Assembly: GCA_030068075.1 (NCBI GenBank)
Contig: CM057824.1
Span: 126,346,414 to 126,410,413 of the forward strand
DNA length: 64,000 nt
Direction: 5' to 3'
DNA from: Paguma larvata
Lineage: Eukaryota > Chordata > Mammalia > Carnivora > Viverridae
A program made the translations under genes and the position numbers. A model generated the notes under the pieces. The model was given only the letters and a program-made list of their open reading frames with translations. It did not search any database and had not been told where the DNA came from. Shown in pieces: positions 1 through 12,461 of the stretch (within the stretch, counting starts at the first letter, position 1; the number at the start of each line of letters is the position of its first letter).

Positions 1-43
1 GCCAAATAGAAAGATAATTCTTTTATTTTTTTAATTTTGAAAT

Positions 44-251
44 ATTTTTTTAAGTTTATTGATTTATTTTGAAAGAGAGAGCATGTGTGAGCAGGGAAGG
101 GGCAGAAAAAGAGGGAAAGAGAATCCCAAGTGGGCTCTATGCTGTCAGCACTGAGCCTGACATGGGGCTCCATCCCAGGGACCGCAAGATGGTGACCTGA
201 GCTGAAGTTAAGGGTCCGCTGCTCAACCCACTGAGCCACCCAGGCATCCCT
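44..251 (-). mobile_element. Felid tRNA-derived SINE (SINEC), antisense
   Basis: Antisense copy. A T-rich start and GA-rich tract are followed by ctgagcctgacatggggctc, the B-box side, and it ends in ctgagccacccaggcatccc, the reverse of the SINE head. Confidence 0.88.
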
Positions 252-916
252 AGAAAAAGATATTTCAAGAAAAGAAAACTAATGACCAATATTCTTCACG
301 AATATAGAAGGAAAATGTTATAGTATATGTTTGGCAAATTGAATCTTGAAATATCTATCAAGAACACTACCTCACTGGCAACTGGGGTTTATGTAGAACT
401 GCAAGATTTGTTTAGTATTCAAAAATTAGTCTAATTCACCATAGTAACAGACTAAAGAAAAAAACCATATAATCACCTCAATAGTTTAAGAATTAAATAG
501 ATAATCACCTCAATAGGTAAAGAATAAAGCTAATGTACCTAAATCTCTCAGAAACTGGAAGTTGTAAGAAGCTTTTTCGTCTTGATAATGATCATTTATG
601 AAAAGTCTACAACTAACATAATAAGTGAAAGACTGAATGCTTTGCCCTAAAAATCAGGAACAAACAAGGATGTCAGCCCTCACCACTTCTGTTAAACAGT
701 AGACTGGAGTTCTTGACCAGTGATATAAAGCAAGAAAAGAAATAAACATGAAGATTAGAATGGAAGAAATAAAGCTGTGTTTGTGTATATGACTTGGTTG
801 TCTATGTAGAAAATTCTTAGTACCATACAAAAATGAATAAAAGATGCTAGAACCAGGAAATGAATTGAGCGAGGTTACATGATATGAGGCAAACATGCAA
901 AAATCAATTGTATTTA

Positions 917-1110
917 GGGGCACCTGGGCGACTTAGTCGGTTAAGCATCAGACTCTTGACTTTAGCTCAGATCATGATCTCACGGTTCATGAGTTTGAGT
1001 CCTGTGTCAGGCTCTGTACTGACAGCTCGGAGCCTTAATAGGGTTCTGTCTCCCTCTCTCTTCTCCTTCCCCTCTTCTTTACCTCTCTCTCAAAATGAAC
1101 TTGAAAAAAT
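917..1110 (+). mobile_element. Felid SINE (SINEC), sense
   Basis: Head ggggcacctgggcgacttag, B-box-like segment, CT-rich tract and a degraded A-rich tail. Inserted in the L1. Confidence 0.88.
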
Positions 1111-1111
1111 G

Positions 1112-1240
1112 GTGTTTTTTTTTATATGCTTATTTTTGACAGAGAGAGAGAGAGTGTGAGCAGGGCAGGGTCAGAGAGGGAAGGATTCCACATTTCACAG
1201 AATTGGAAGCAAGTCCCAGGCTCCCAGCTGTCAGCACACA
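1112..1240 (-). mobile_element. Truncated felid SINE, antisense
   Basis: The antisense tail and GA tract are followed by ccagctgtcagcacacac, and then the tRNA-like head is missing. It abuts the preceding sense SINE tail to tail. Confidence 0.75.
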
Positions 1241-2395
1241 CTGTACACAGACTGTAAATAACTACATGAAAAGGTGCTTGACATTATGTCATAGGAAAAT
1301 GCAGATTAAAACTAGAGGTGCACACTGGAAGAACTAGTTAAAAATATAACCCATAGCCAGATGATGTAGAATGTGGTTCTAGAACTCTCATTACACTGTC
1401 AGTGAGAATTCAACACTTCTGCAAAAACAGTTTGGTTGTTTCTTGAAAAAAATAAATCTACGTGCTACCCAAGCTCTCCCCAGGTTTTTACTCAAAATAA
1501 ATGAAAAACACACAAGACATGTACAGTAAGAGCTACAGCAGCTCGAGTAGGTCACTGGATAAAGAACTGTGGGATATCCATACAATAGAATGCTACTGAG
1601 CACTAAACCAGAATGGATCGTTAACACACACAGTCCTGGGGATGAAGCTGAAAATAAATACTTCTGTTGTGAGAAACCAGACTAAATGAGTACGTAGGGT
1701 ATGATCTGATTTGTGTAAATTTCTAGAAAATATAAAGTGACCATGGTTGCCTTGGGATGATCAGGGAAAGGGAGTAAAGGTTGAAGAAACTTGTGAGAGT
1801 GATGGATTGGTACATTATCTTGGCTATGGTGGTGCTTCATGGACGTATACATGTCTGAGCTCAGCAAAGTGTGTGCTTTATAATGTACAGTATATCATAC
1901 ATCGGATTTACCTTGATAAGTCTTTTTTAAAAAAGAATAAGACTGGTTTGAATAGTGTCTGCATGTGGTGAAATTTTCATAATTTAGCCAAAAGTAGTAG
2001 CTGCATTTAACATCATTTACTGTTTTACCTCTTGAAATTCAAAAAGTATTTTCTAGCCACAGAAATTGACTGAGAGCAAAAATGTTTAAATGTATTATTT
2101 TACTTTTCCAGTATGCTTCTCAGCAGAAATTCACTAAATTTTCAAAAGCCCATTAATTTTATCCTTATTCTTATCAAGGAATCTCTCAAAAAACTGCACT
2201 GACTTAGATTTAGTCATAAAAGAAAGAAATTGATCTCAGAAAATTAAGGGTATTTTGGGAATTATTGTGTGGATTAAAATTGTTTGTATTTATACTTTTA
2301 AAACCTACTTATTATATAAGGCATTTGAGGGGGAGTAGGAAGTACAACAGAAAAATTATAGATTAGTTTTCTTTCGTTTAAAACTTTTACATTTA

Positions 2396-2609
2396 GGGGC
2401 GCCTGGGTGGCTCAGTTGGCTGAGCGGCCGACTTCAGCTCAGGTCATGATCTCACGGTCTGTGAGTTTGAGCCCCACGTCGGGCTCTGTGCTGACGGCTC
2501 AGGGCCTGGAGCCTGTTTTGGATTCTGTGTCTCTCTCTCTCTCTGCCCTTCCCCTGTTCACGTTGTACCTCTCTGTCTCTCAAAGATTTAAAAAAATTAA
2601 AAAAAAAAA
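2396..2609 (+). mobile_element. Felid SINE (SINEC), sense, with target-site duplication
   Basis: Full-length copy with head ggggcgcctgggtggctcag, CT tract and poly-A. A perfect 15-bp duplication, aaacttttacattta, flanks it at 2381-2395 and 2610-2624, which marks both insertion edges. Confidence 0.95.
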
Positions 2610-2865
2610 AAACTTTTACATTTAACCTTTATCATCGATGATGGAATTTATTATACTTACATAAAATCCATGTTTTCCATAACTTAGCATTTTCAGTCAG
2701 ACAATGCACTTTGTGATTGCTATAATGGTATATTGTTTTTGGATCAAATGACAAGTATTTGGAGCCAAATGTTTTATTCTTTTACACCTGTTTCTTAGGA
2801 CTCCTTTTTTAAATGCATTCTAGGAACAACTGTTTCCACATTGATTATATTATTACAGCACTATA

Positions 2866-2880
2866 CACACACACACACAC
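2866..2880. repeat. Short CA microsatellite
   Basis: A run of CA dinucleotides about 15 nt long. Confidence 0.85.
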
Positions 2881-3101
2881 TCCTACAGTTTTATAATGTG
2901 GAGAACACCAACCATATACACTTGGAAAATTTTTCTCATATTTCAGTAGAACAGATAAGCTCTATGTGTTGAAATTGTTATTGCAAGAGCTAACTATAGT
3001 AAGAACTGTTTGTTTGATTAGTTATCATAAATTATTTCACTGAGATATATAAATTACATTCTTTAAAAACATTTCCTTATTTTAAAATAAGTTGTTCATA
3101 A

Positions 3102-3173
3102 TTGTTAATATTGGGTTGTTAATATTGGGTTAATATAGGGTTGTTAATATTGTTCCACTATTGTTAATATTGG
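3102..3173. repeat. 14-bp minisatellite, about five imperfect copies
   Basis: The unit ttgttaatattggg occurs at 3102 and 3116, with shortened or mutated copies at 3130, 3141 and 3161. Confidence 0.85.
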
Positions 3174-3559
3174 AAGGTTTGTCTAAACCAAATGATAAGA
3201 ATTGAATGCCTGCTTTGTGTAGCAGATAGTTGTGGAAGAAATCTAGAATTCAACTACTTGTTCTTGATTTTGAGAAGTTTACAGTCTATTGAGACACAAA
3301 AGTTAAGATTTCAAAGGAACACTGGAAGGATGTTACATTAGTCTAATATTAGGAACTATTCTAATTACTTATTAGACTCATATTGTCTAGTTATTAGGAT
3401 CGTCACAGGACAGTGCCAGTTGGTAATTCATTGCTGAGTGAAAGACATTAATTTTAGTAGATGTGGAGTTTGAAGGAATCATTGACTTGAAGAGGTCTGG
3501 GAAGGTTTCATGGAAGAGGAGGGATCTTTGTTTAAATGGGCTTATTGAAGAAAAGTACT

Positions 3560-3616
3560 TAAATAGTGCCTGGCACGGAGTTAGCACTCATTGAACGTTG
3601 GCTGTTGTTATTGCTG
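3560..3616 (+). mobile_element. MIR 3' end fragment, sense
   Basis: The sequence agtgcctggcacggagttag followed by cactcattgaacgttggctg is the recognisable MIR tail. Confidence 0.7.
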
Positions 3617-3934
3617 TCTCCAGCAGCTGGGCCTGCTGAATGGAAAGGATTATAATAAATAGACTTGAATGAGGAGGATATTCTTGGCTGGGTAATAGCA
3701 TGATTAGCTATGAAAATGTAGCATTTGTGCTAAAATTGTGAGCTGAGCCTAGGTCCTCTCTGCTCTTTCTGTGCTCCACTCTGTTGAATCTCCTAGATCA
3801 CAGCGGTCTTCTTTAATTGTGGTGTAGGAGTGCCGGACTCCTCCCTAAACGGTATTAGTTAAGTTTTTGAATTTTAAAATTAATATCTTTTACCAGTAAA
3901 GATTAATCTTCACTTAAGGTTTTTTCCCCAATAG

Positions 3935-4072
3935 GAGCATCGGAATTTGCCTTTTATGCGTGAGCTGCGGTACCTGTTTGCACTTCTTGTCGGTACTAAA
4001 AGGAAGTATGTGGACCCATCAAGAGCAGTTGAGATCCTTAAGGACGCTTTCAAATCAAATGACTCCCAGCAG
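3935..4072 (+). CDS. USP25: USP25 coding exon A (about residues 215-260)
   Basis: 138 nt, exactly 46 codons, phase 0 at both ends. The acceptor is ccccaatag and the donor CAG|gtagct, which lacks G at +5. It encodes [10 protein letters not shown] at the start and ends in SNDSQQ. This is the part of the USP catalytic domain following the Cys box; the final QQ begins the conserved Gln-Gln-Asp box that is completed by the next exon. The match to human USP25 appears complete over the exon, from remembered family sequence. By analogy with other species it would be exon 7, but that number depends on exons not seen here. Confidence 0.97.
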
Positions 4073-7000
4073 GTAGCTGCTTTCACTTATTTATTAACCA
4101 TTCATATTTTATTTAATCTGTTTTTTCAAAGATACGTAACAATCGAAGATGTTGTCATTCATCTTTATTAAAAATAAGTTGTAGCCGTTTGAAACATTGC
4201 TTGTTTGGAAGGTTTACTTTTAAGTTAAGAAAAAAATAACAGTGATCTTGAAAAGTCTTAAGATAAATGAAGCTGAAATTTATATTATGATTGAAATCAA
4301 TAAGTGAAAATGGGTAAAATTAAGAATGTTCACAAATGTGTATTTATAAATCTTCACGAATGTGTTATAATCCAGTGCCAGTATAGTCTACATGCTTTTG
4401 ATAAGTCTGTTTTTGTTGACAGGGAGTAGTTTCTTTAATTACTCAAAAAAAGTTTCTGAACTACATTAACTTCATTATTGTTGCTTCTGTTTCTCAGTCT
4501 TTGTATAGTGCTATTTGGTAGTTTTTAAAATCCATTTCTTAAAAAAAGATAATTGGGAGTGTCACACATAATTTGAGAAGTCAGAAATTAAAAAGAAGGA
4601 AAACACAAGAGAAGCAAAGAAAATAGAGTAGTAGCAGCAGTGTTGAAAGAGCTGGCAGCGAAGCAGATAAAATGTTTCAGAGGAGATTGCTGAAGCCACT
4701 ACCCTTGCAGCGGAGGGACCAAGGCTGTATCCGTTATGTGGTTGTGTAGATACAATGTTTAGAGAAGGTTCTGAAAAGATGTATAATTGTGCTCTTATTT
4801 GTTATTTTTGGTCGGTTTGGTTTTTCAAAAATTTCTGACAAAGTTCCAGGGCAGATTAGGTTTAATGTCTTCCTCTTATCTGTTATAATAACACTTAACA
4901 TAGTCAAATATTCTCAAATGATCTCAAACCCCCATTTTGGGGTATGCCTGGTTCTAAGTGTCTTGTTTTTTGTAGCACTCTTTCTTTAGTATGTGCATTA
5001 TATTCTCTAATAGCTTTGGGCATAAAATTAAATTTAAAAAGTCACTTCTATTTCCCGAATTACTGTTTCTTATGGGAAGCATAATCCCTCCATTATGCTC
5101 TTTGGTGTTGAATCTTTCTACATATGAATAGTAATCTTTGGGTATCTTTTCGTATTTAAAAATGAAGCCGCACAAACTTACTGGGAGCCCTATATGTACA
5201 CAGTAGCCTTTCTAGTTTTGTTAGAGTGGACAGGGAGACAGCTAGCTGTTGTCAGGCCGTTACAGACTCTTGAATGCCACAATGTGAATGCCATTGCTTT
5301 AGGCTAGCAGTGTACACTAACTGGCTTTCTCCTTGTTAATTCTTGTTCTCTGGAGGTCTTTCAGAGCTGTTGCACGTTATGTTCAGATTGATGCAGGTTT
5401 GATTCTCTTCTGCTAGCAGACACTTGAAACACACATTCGTGACAGATGGAATAGATCCATGAGTGAAGTAAACATCATTACTTTTTTAAAAAGTGAATTC
5501 ATACTTCATTTCGTAGTCTTCCTAGATATGTCACGTTTTGGAATATGAAAGAGTCTTGTGGGATACCCTTTGGTATACAGTACTGTCAATTTTAATCATA
5601 CCTATAATTGTTATAGCTTAAAAATAAAATGTTGTGGTAAAGGCCTCATCTTTTTTCTCTTCATGAAAGCAGGTAGAATTCTTTTGTAAATGTTGATTTT
5701 AGATCGACTGCTTAAAAAGGATTCTGAATAATATTGTGACAAGCACATTTGTGTTTCTTGTCAGATATAACCTTGCAAGATAAATAAATTATAGAATTTT
5801 AAAGTTATGGAAAGCTGTTTTTAAGGTGTTCTGTTAGTTTGTGGGGCAGCTGTCACAAATTACCATAAACCAAGTGACTTCAAAGCAATTGAAAATTTTT
5901 CTCTCATAGTTCCAGAGGCCAGAAGTCTAAAGTAGAGGGGGTGGCAGGGCCGTGGCCCTAAGGGAGACTCTTTCTTGCCTTAACCATCTGGTGGCTTATG
6001 GTGGCGTAGCTCCCATCTCTGATACATGGCCTTTTCCCCTACGTGTCTTTGTGTCTGCTTCTTTTCTGTTTCTTCCTTGTACCTCCATTGGAGTTAGGGC
6101 CCACCCTAATCCAGGATCATCTCCTGTTGAGATTTACCTTAATTATATCTGCAAACACCCGTATTCTAAGTTAGATTCCATTTTGAGGTTCCAGATGGAC
6201 ATACATGTTGGTGGGCCACTATTGAACCCTCTCCAGTTGGTATGGATGTTTATAGCTGGATTGTTGTGCTGAGTTTAGTTGTCTTTAACTATTTGGCTTT
6301 GGAACAATTTACTTAAGCTTCTTAGATCCTAGTTTCAACATTCTAAAGGTGAATAGATAGACCCAGATGCTCTTCAGAAAACTTCTAGCAGGAAAAATAT
6401 ATAAAAGTAAGTTTGTTTAATACTCGGGGCTCTTTTGATGAAGGCAGATTGCTCACCCTGCTGCATCTCTCTTTGACAGAGCGGACTAAATAGGATTGGG
6501 TTGTTTTTTCTCCCTAGGTTCTAGATGAACCTATTTTCTATGTTCTACCTCACAGTATTGAAAGGATTATGGTAGTTGATGAGTAAAACTGCCACTGTCT
6601 ATTCCTATTTTTCTATGTTAGGGGGACTAGGACTGAAAAGAGGGAGGGCAACAGGTGAGGTTTGTGCTAGTTCTGAGTTCATGATACAGGGAGTCGGTGA
6701 TTGATTGGACTAAACCTGTCCAGGTTAACATATCTTAGTAAAAGTGGATGTGGCTTAAAAAGTTGTGTATAAACGTTGAATTAAGAAGATGAATTGTCGA
6801 AAAGCACATCTTCCTTCTAAAAGAGAAGCCAGTAACAATTCTTTATATAATAAAGAACTCTTTGTTCATGTGGGTCCTTCATTTATAAATTTTCATTAGA
6901 GAACTCTTTTGGGGGGTGATAATTGAAAATCTCATTTGCAAATTAGAATTTATATATAGATGTATATGTACGTATGTATATAACATTTATATGTAACATA

Positions 7001-7254
7001 CATGTGGATATTTTTTCTCATAGTGAAACCAAATCACTGATTATCAATATAATGCTGATTTTTCTCAGATACTAGTTTTATTCTCTGGTTGGATATAACT
7101 ATTTCTTGTATTTGATGTGAAACATTTCATATGATACTTTTGGAAGGAGTCAGTAATTTTAGGTTTGATATGACTGGCTGTAAGTTTTATGTTGCAAGTA
7201 TTTAGCATTCATTTTTATTAGTAGGCTCAACAAGATCTTTTTTTCTTTCCACAG
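4073..7254 (+). other. Intron between exons A and B
   Basis: 3.2 kb, AT-rich. An antisense MLT1-type LTR occupies 5826-6228 and a TA-rich run lies near 6945-6995. I recognise no repeat or gene in 4080-5820 or 6230-7240. The short open reading frames here lack homology and are interrupted on all sides. Confidence 0.75.
5826..6228 (-). mobile_element. MLT1-type MaLR LTR, antisense
   Basis: Antisense hallmarks of MLT1 are present: ctcatagttccagaggccag near 5905, agggcccaccctaatccagg near 6095, and a final part about gaccttaattatatctgc. This is an old non-autonomous endogenous-retrovirus-like LTR with no coding capacity. Confidence 0.75.
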
Positions 7255-7331
7255 CAAGATGTGAGTGAGTTTACACACAAATTATTAGATTGGTTAGAAG
7301 ATGCCTTCCAAATGAAAGCCGAAGAAGAGAC
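7255..7331 (+). CDS. USP25: USP25 coding exon B (about residues 261-286)
   Basis: 77 nt: 25 codons plus 2 nt. The acceptor is ttctttccacag and the donor AC|gtaagt, a strong consensus donor. It encodes [19 protein letters not shown] followed by MKAEEE. With the preceding QQ this forms the QQDxxEF box common to USP catalytic domains. The last codon is split (AC here, G in the next exon) and gives Thr. Frame and sequence continue exactly into the next exon. Confidence 0.97.
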
Positions 7332-7879
7332 GTAAGTTACCATAACATTTAGCGATGGGATTTTAGGAGATTGATAAGTAATACTCATTTTTCCCCTTTT
7401 ATGTATCAGTGTTTATGGAGACAAGGAAGCTGAGATAGATATGTGGGAACCCAAAATATTTACAAGTTGTTTGAAATTTGTGGCCAAAATGCTGGGATAC
7501 TAGATTTCTATCGTAAGATTAGAAGCCAGCCAGAAAGATCTAAAAAGCAACCCCTGAAAGGGCTAGTACCACATGCCCAGTTCTTTTCCTTGGATCTGAC
7601 AATCTCTCTTCATGAGGAAGAATGGGTTAGGGGTGGGAAGAGATACCAGGAGTGTTACTTCCAGTGAAATCCTATTACATGGAATCATGAGGACAAGGAT
7701 ATAAAGTTCCTCCTCAACATTCTCTAGCTTTTTATTTTCTGCCCATCAGCTTGAACCATAAAGATTTTGGTTATTTAAGAAATCTACACACTTTCAGGAT
7801 GGTACTCCTCCTATTCCCATGAGGCCACTCTCTTAATACCAACCCCTGGTTCCTTTGTGTGTCTTCATGAAACATTAGT

Positions 7880-10470
7880 GAACCATTTAGAATTTGCCAC
7901 CACAGGTTCTGATGTGATCCTACAAGATGAAGTACATAAATTGACACCTAGAAGACAGGTGGAACTCCCAAGCCTGAAAATTCTCTCCCTTCTCTTTTTA
8001 TCTTATTTTTAAATTATGGCCAGCTTCACTGTTCAGTAAAAGTCCTTATAACAGGTCTGCAATGAGACTGAAGTAAAAAAATTTCTACTCATGCGATGTT
8101 AGCCTGTAAGACATGCCCCAAAACTTTAATATAGATTTCCTCCTTTCATCCTTCAATTCCCAGAGGAAAAAATAAGTTCCCATATAATATTCCCTTGGTC
8201 TTTGAACGTAAAGTCCAAAGAAATTTTATACTTAAAAATCAAATTTTTTTTTTTTGCCTTTCTGGTTGCAGTCTAACAAAAAATAAAAGTCACTTCTGAG
8301 TTTCTAAGTTTGTTCAGCCTAAGCTACAAGCATGTTATTTCTGTGCCTGAATAGCGCTGGGGTTCTGCAGCTGTAGCCTGGGCTCGCTCTCTCGGGTGTG
8401 GATAGATCCTTCAGTCTTTCAGATGTTCACTTTCATAGCCTTGAATTTTAGCTTTCAGAGGGTTATTACGACACACACGATTAACACTGAATGGTCTCTT
8501 ACCTTTGAAATTTTGAAACAAAAGCTAAACTTCAACCCTTTAGCTCTTAGTTCAGCTGTATAATATTCTCAGAACTTTGTGCAGTCCAGACTCAAGTCGT
8601 TGCCAAAGGCAGTAGCAGAAATTTAGGATATGTCATAAACAGGAAATCATTGGTTTTAATTTTGCTAGGATGCCTGTCATTAAGGGCCACTTGCTTGCAG
8701 ACAGCTATGTGTTGTGAACAGCAATGGAGGTGGCAGAAACCTCTGAAGAGATCATTTCTGGTGCTAAGTCTGTAATACTTGAAGAAAAAAAATTCTTGTT
8801 TTGATAAATTTTACACAGAATGGGGCATTTGAAAGCTGCTTCCTTCTCGGCATGTTTAGAAGTTTCTGATGCTGACAGCTCTGGTCCTCAGGTTCTCTCC
8901 TTTCCTGTCCACCATACGTTTTAGCTGCGTTTTCCCTACGAGCTGCATTTTTTGTGGCTCCAGTGGTACATTGAACGAGTTACTTTTGTGCCACAGTGGT
9001 GGTGCCTGTTGCCTTTTGGTACGGAATTGCTTAGGCGTCTGAAACCTGCCTCTTAGGTTAGTTTCTTCTCTTCGTGTTAGTTTCTCTATTCATGTTAGTT
9101 TCATCTGGAAAATCTCCCCATCAGATTCCTGAAATGAATCCGCTGTTCATGTATCTGAAACTTGAGTCCAAGCATCTCACACTCTTTTCTCAGCATTTGA
9201 ATATTCAAGGCCTTGTGTATATATTTTTCTGCTGAATTTTTTCTGGGTGGACTATGCCTCTAAAGTTCACATACTTGTGTATTTTATTCTTTTAGGAAGA
9301 TTTGGCTGAAGTTTTAACAGTTTAACCTGCTTCTTAGCCCATATCTTATGTAGAGCCAGCCTTGTTTGATGGCTGAGTGCCTTTTCTTCCTATTTTTGGG
9401 GTTTCTGGCCTTTACATTTGTTTTTTTCTAATTTACTCCTCTGACATTGTCTTCATAGGTCCCTCATAATGAGAGTTAGTGGACCCTGACCCATGAGAGT
9501 TGTCCACCCTGGTTGCTCTCTAGTACAGCTCACGTCCCTTCATCTTTCCTTAGAGTTCTAATACCAAAAGTTCACTGGGTACGTTTCCTCAGAGTGTGAA
9601 CAGTATCTGTATTCTCAGGCTGTGATAACAGAGTCTGTGAAGTTCTCTCAGTAATTCTTTGAATTTTGCCCTCAAGTCCCTAGTTCCTCCTCTCAAACCT
9701 ATCCAGATTTTCTAAAAGCACTGCATTTAGTTTATCCTATCGTTAGTACATGACCCCCAGTTGCTTTTTACCTGTAGCCATAGAAGAGTGCCTAAATCCT
9801 TGTTCCTTCTCACAGGGGCATTTCATCCTGATTTGGGAGATCTTGCTTATTATTTATTTGTTAATTTTCTTTGGGTTCTAGTCACCTTTTCTGATCTAGT
9901 AACTAACAGATTATTTCCCCTTTTTCTAAAGCTGTTTTAAAAGAAGCTGAAACTTTTCCCTTCCAGTTCATCTGAAATCTTAAAATTTTATTTGAAATAT
10001 GTTCTCCATGTTCATTTCCCCATAATTTTCTATGTGTTCTTAACTGTTTGTGGAGCTAAAGCTGGTTGTGAATCCCTGTGCTCTCCCTATTTAAAACAGA
10101 GCTTTCCAGTTGGTGTGGCAGGCTAGCTAGGTGTGGGTATGTGGAGATTCCATGAGAAAATATGTCTTTTTACCTCAGCGTCTCTGCATATATTATATAT
10201 GTACCAAAGGTGTTAAAAAGATTGGCAAGCTGTGACTCTGTCAGCTGTCCTAGAGCTTTGAACTCCTTCTGTGCCAACCTAGTTCCCAAGGGTAAGATGT
10301 CCCTGATACAGATTGTCCGTAGTGATTTCTTTTGGCCTTTGTTATTTGTGTCAGTCTGTCTTTACTACAGCTTGCATGCAAATGGTGAGTCTGTCTCATT
10401 TTTATTGTAGGAGTCTCATGTCTTTTTAATTGCTCTTCACTTGTGTTCCTTCTTTCTATTGGCATAACCA
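7880..10470. other. Unidentified intronic block without recognised repeats
   Basis: About 2.6 kb of mixed composition, richer in C and T on the + strand than the surrounding intron, without a long open frame or an element I can name. It could be a diverged repeat, such as an antisense endogenous element, or plain intron. A poly-T run is at about 8249-8260. Confidence 0.4.
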
Positions 10471-10509
10471 GTCCGGGCCCCTGAGATTCATAGTTTAAAT
10501 GGGCAAAGA

Positions 10510-10711
10510 GGGGTGCCTGGGTGGCTCAGTCAGTTAAGTGTCCGACATCAGCTCAGGTCATGATCTTGTGGTCCAAGAGTTTGAACTCCACGTCGGGCTG
10601 TGTGCTAACAGCTCAGAGCATGGAGCCTGCTTCGGAGTCTGTGTCTCTGCCCCTCCCCCCACTCATACTCTGTCTCTCAAAACTGAATAAATGTAAAAAA
10701 AAAAAAAAAAA
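10510..10711 (+). mobile_element. Felid SINE (SINEC), sense
   Basis: Head ggggtgcctgggtggctcag, CT-rich tract, gaataaatg and a long poly-A. gggcaaaga flanks it at 10501-10509 and 10716-10724, a probable target-site duplication. Confidence 0.93.
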
Positions 10712-11224
10712 TTCAGGGCAAAGAATAGGACCTCTGAGTGGTTGGATAGAACGAGATCAACAATTTTTAGAAGATTCCTACCTGACTCCTTAGGGAAGGG
10801 CAGTGTTCACCACAGATCAGTAGAGAGCAGGCCAGAATTCAGGCAGGAAGATTTGAAAAGAGATTTGGAAAGAACAGAACTGGTAAGCCACTCAACATCC
10901 AGTTCCTTCTGGCAAGTCAGCAGCCTGGTAAGGCACTGCTCATGGAGCATGTGTGTGACGGTGTGGAGAAAAACCACATCAAGGAATGTTGATTTTCCAC
11001 ATAAATATAAGAGGCCATGGGAAGGAGATTCCCACTAATGTTTACATCTAAAGATTCATAGATTTTTACATCAAGGGAGACAATCTTTGGATTATTCCTC
11101 TTTCCTATATCAGTCTTAAGGCCTTTTTATTCTCACAGTATAAAATATATAAGGTGTGGAATAAATGTTTCCTCTAGAGTGAAAATGCCCAAAGACTGAG
11201 TACATGTAGTGGGAGAGGATACAT

Positions 11225-11365
11225 TGATTTTGGAGTCAGATTTGAGTCCACTTTGCAGCTTGAGCACTTACCAATTCTGTGAATTTGGGCAAGTGACTTA
11301 ACCTGTTTTACAACTTCATTATTAGTAGAATAGAGGTAATTATACTACCTGTTATCAGATAATTA
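11225..11365 (+). mobile_element. MIR, sense
   Basis: Shows ggagtcagatttgagtccac, then gggcaagtgacttaacctg, the MIR core. A short internal echo, ataattatactacc, is repeated at about 11337-11350 and 11360-11373. Confidence 0.75.
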
Positions 11366-11439
11366 TACTACCAGATAGTCCAGTGACAACAGCGCTGAAG
11401 TTTACAGGCTTATATTGTTAGATGTGTCCAGTGGGTCCG

Positions 11440-12222
11440 CCCGAGTTCAAAGTGAGTGGGAACACCTTACACCCATGAGGATGGCTTCCGTCAAAAAACC
11501 CCAGAAAATAACAACCGTTGGCACGGATATGAAGAAATTGGAAACCTCGTGCACTGTTAATGGGAATGTGAAATGGTGCAGCTGCTTGGGAAACATCATT
11601 GTGTTTCCTCAAAAGATTAAAAACAGAATTACTATTCGATAGAAGGAATACTTCCACAGTGTATATGTATATCAAACCATCACGTTGGATACTTTAGATT
11701 TTGTTACTTAGGCCTCATAAAGCTGAAAAAAAGATTAACTATATGATCCAACAGTCTACTGCTGGGTCTTAAAGAGGCATTTGTTCACCTACATTCATAG
11801 CAGCATTGTTCACAACAACCAAAAGATGGAAACTACCCAAGCGTCCATGGATGAATAGATAAACAAAATGTGGTATACACAGAGTGGAATATCCTTAAAA
11901 AAGAAGGAAATCCTGACACATGCAACAACACGGATGCTAAGTGAAATAAGCCTGTCACAAAAAGACACCGTATGCCACTTAGATGACATGTCAAGAGTTG
12001 TAAAACTCGCAGAAACAAAGTGAGAATGTGGTTGCTAGGGCCTGGAGGGAGGGAAAAGTGTGGAGCTGTTTGGTGAGTATAGAGTTTCAGTTTTGCAAGA
12101 TGAGAAGACTCCTGGAGATTCGTTGCACAAAAATATGGATATACTTAACACTACCGACTGAACACTTAAAAACGGTTAGATGTAAATTTTGTGTTATGTG
12201 TATCTTACCCTAATGAAAAGTT
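11440..12222 (+). mobile_element. Old L1 3' region, sense
   Basis: Reads through the L1 ORF2 end (gaagaaattggaaacctcgt near 11532, then cctcaaaagattaaaaacag) to tcatagcagcattgttcaca near 11796 and on to the 3' UTR. It is interrupted at about 11641-11733 by a second L1 tail. Confidence 0.75.
11641..11733 (+). mobile_element. Small L1 3'-end tail nested in the older L1
   Basis: agtgtatatgtatatcaaac, then catcacgttggatacttt, ending in cctcataaagctgaaaaaaag, is the typical extreme 3' end of an L1 with its A-rich tail. It breaks the host L1 between two ORF2 segments. Confidence 0.6.
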
Positions 12223-12230
12223 TTTTAAAT

Positions 12231-12461
12231 GGGGGTGACTGGGTGGCTCAGTTGGTTAAGTGTCCGACTTAGGATTTTGGCTCAGGTCATGATCTCACAA
12301 CTCCTGAGGTGGAGAGCCCCACGTCAGGCTATGAGCTGACAATGAGGAGCCTGCTTGAGAGTCTCTCTCTCTCTCTCTCACTCTCACTCACTCTTACCTT
12401 CCTCTCTCTGCAGTCTCTCTTCTCTCTTTCTGTCTCAAAATAAATAAACATTAAAAAACAT
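12231..12461 (+). mobile_element. Felid SINE (SINEC), sense
   Basis: Head gggggtgactgggtggctca, long CT tract and tail aaaataaataaacattaaaa, which includes AATAAA. Confidence 0.9.

Larger units (their letters stand above)
252..1960 (+). mobile_element. Decayed L1 (ORF2 region to 3' end), sense, split by two SINEs
   Basis: Stretches such as aaaaccatataatcacctca (near 463) and the segment about 640-720 match the L1 ORF2 consensus. From 1241 the 3' part continues (gggatatccatacaatagaatg, then catggttgcc). SINEs at 917 and 1112 interrupt it. No frame is open, so it is inactive. Confidence 0.7.
1..3934 (+). other. Upstream intron (3' part): repeats and unique sequence
   Basis: This is the 3' part of the intron before the first visible exon. 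It holds three SINEs and a decayed sense L1 in the first 2 kb, another SINE at 2396, a short CA run, a 14-bp minisatellite at 3102 and a MIR tail near 3560. The segment 1961-2380 and most of 2625-3100 show nothing recognisable. About 3290-3540 reads like an old mammalian interspersed repeat that I cannot name. No USP25 exon encoding the Cys box is present, so that exon must lie further upstream. Confidence 0.8.

Noticed and set aside
3947..4171. Separate small gene overlapping exon A
   Set aside because: The frame is exon A read through into its intron; similarity ends exactly at the donor site at 4072.
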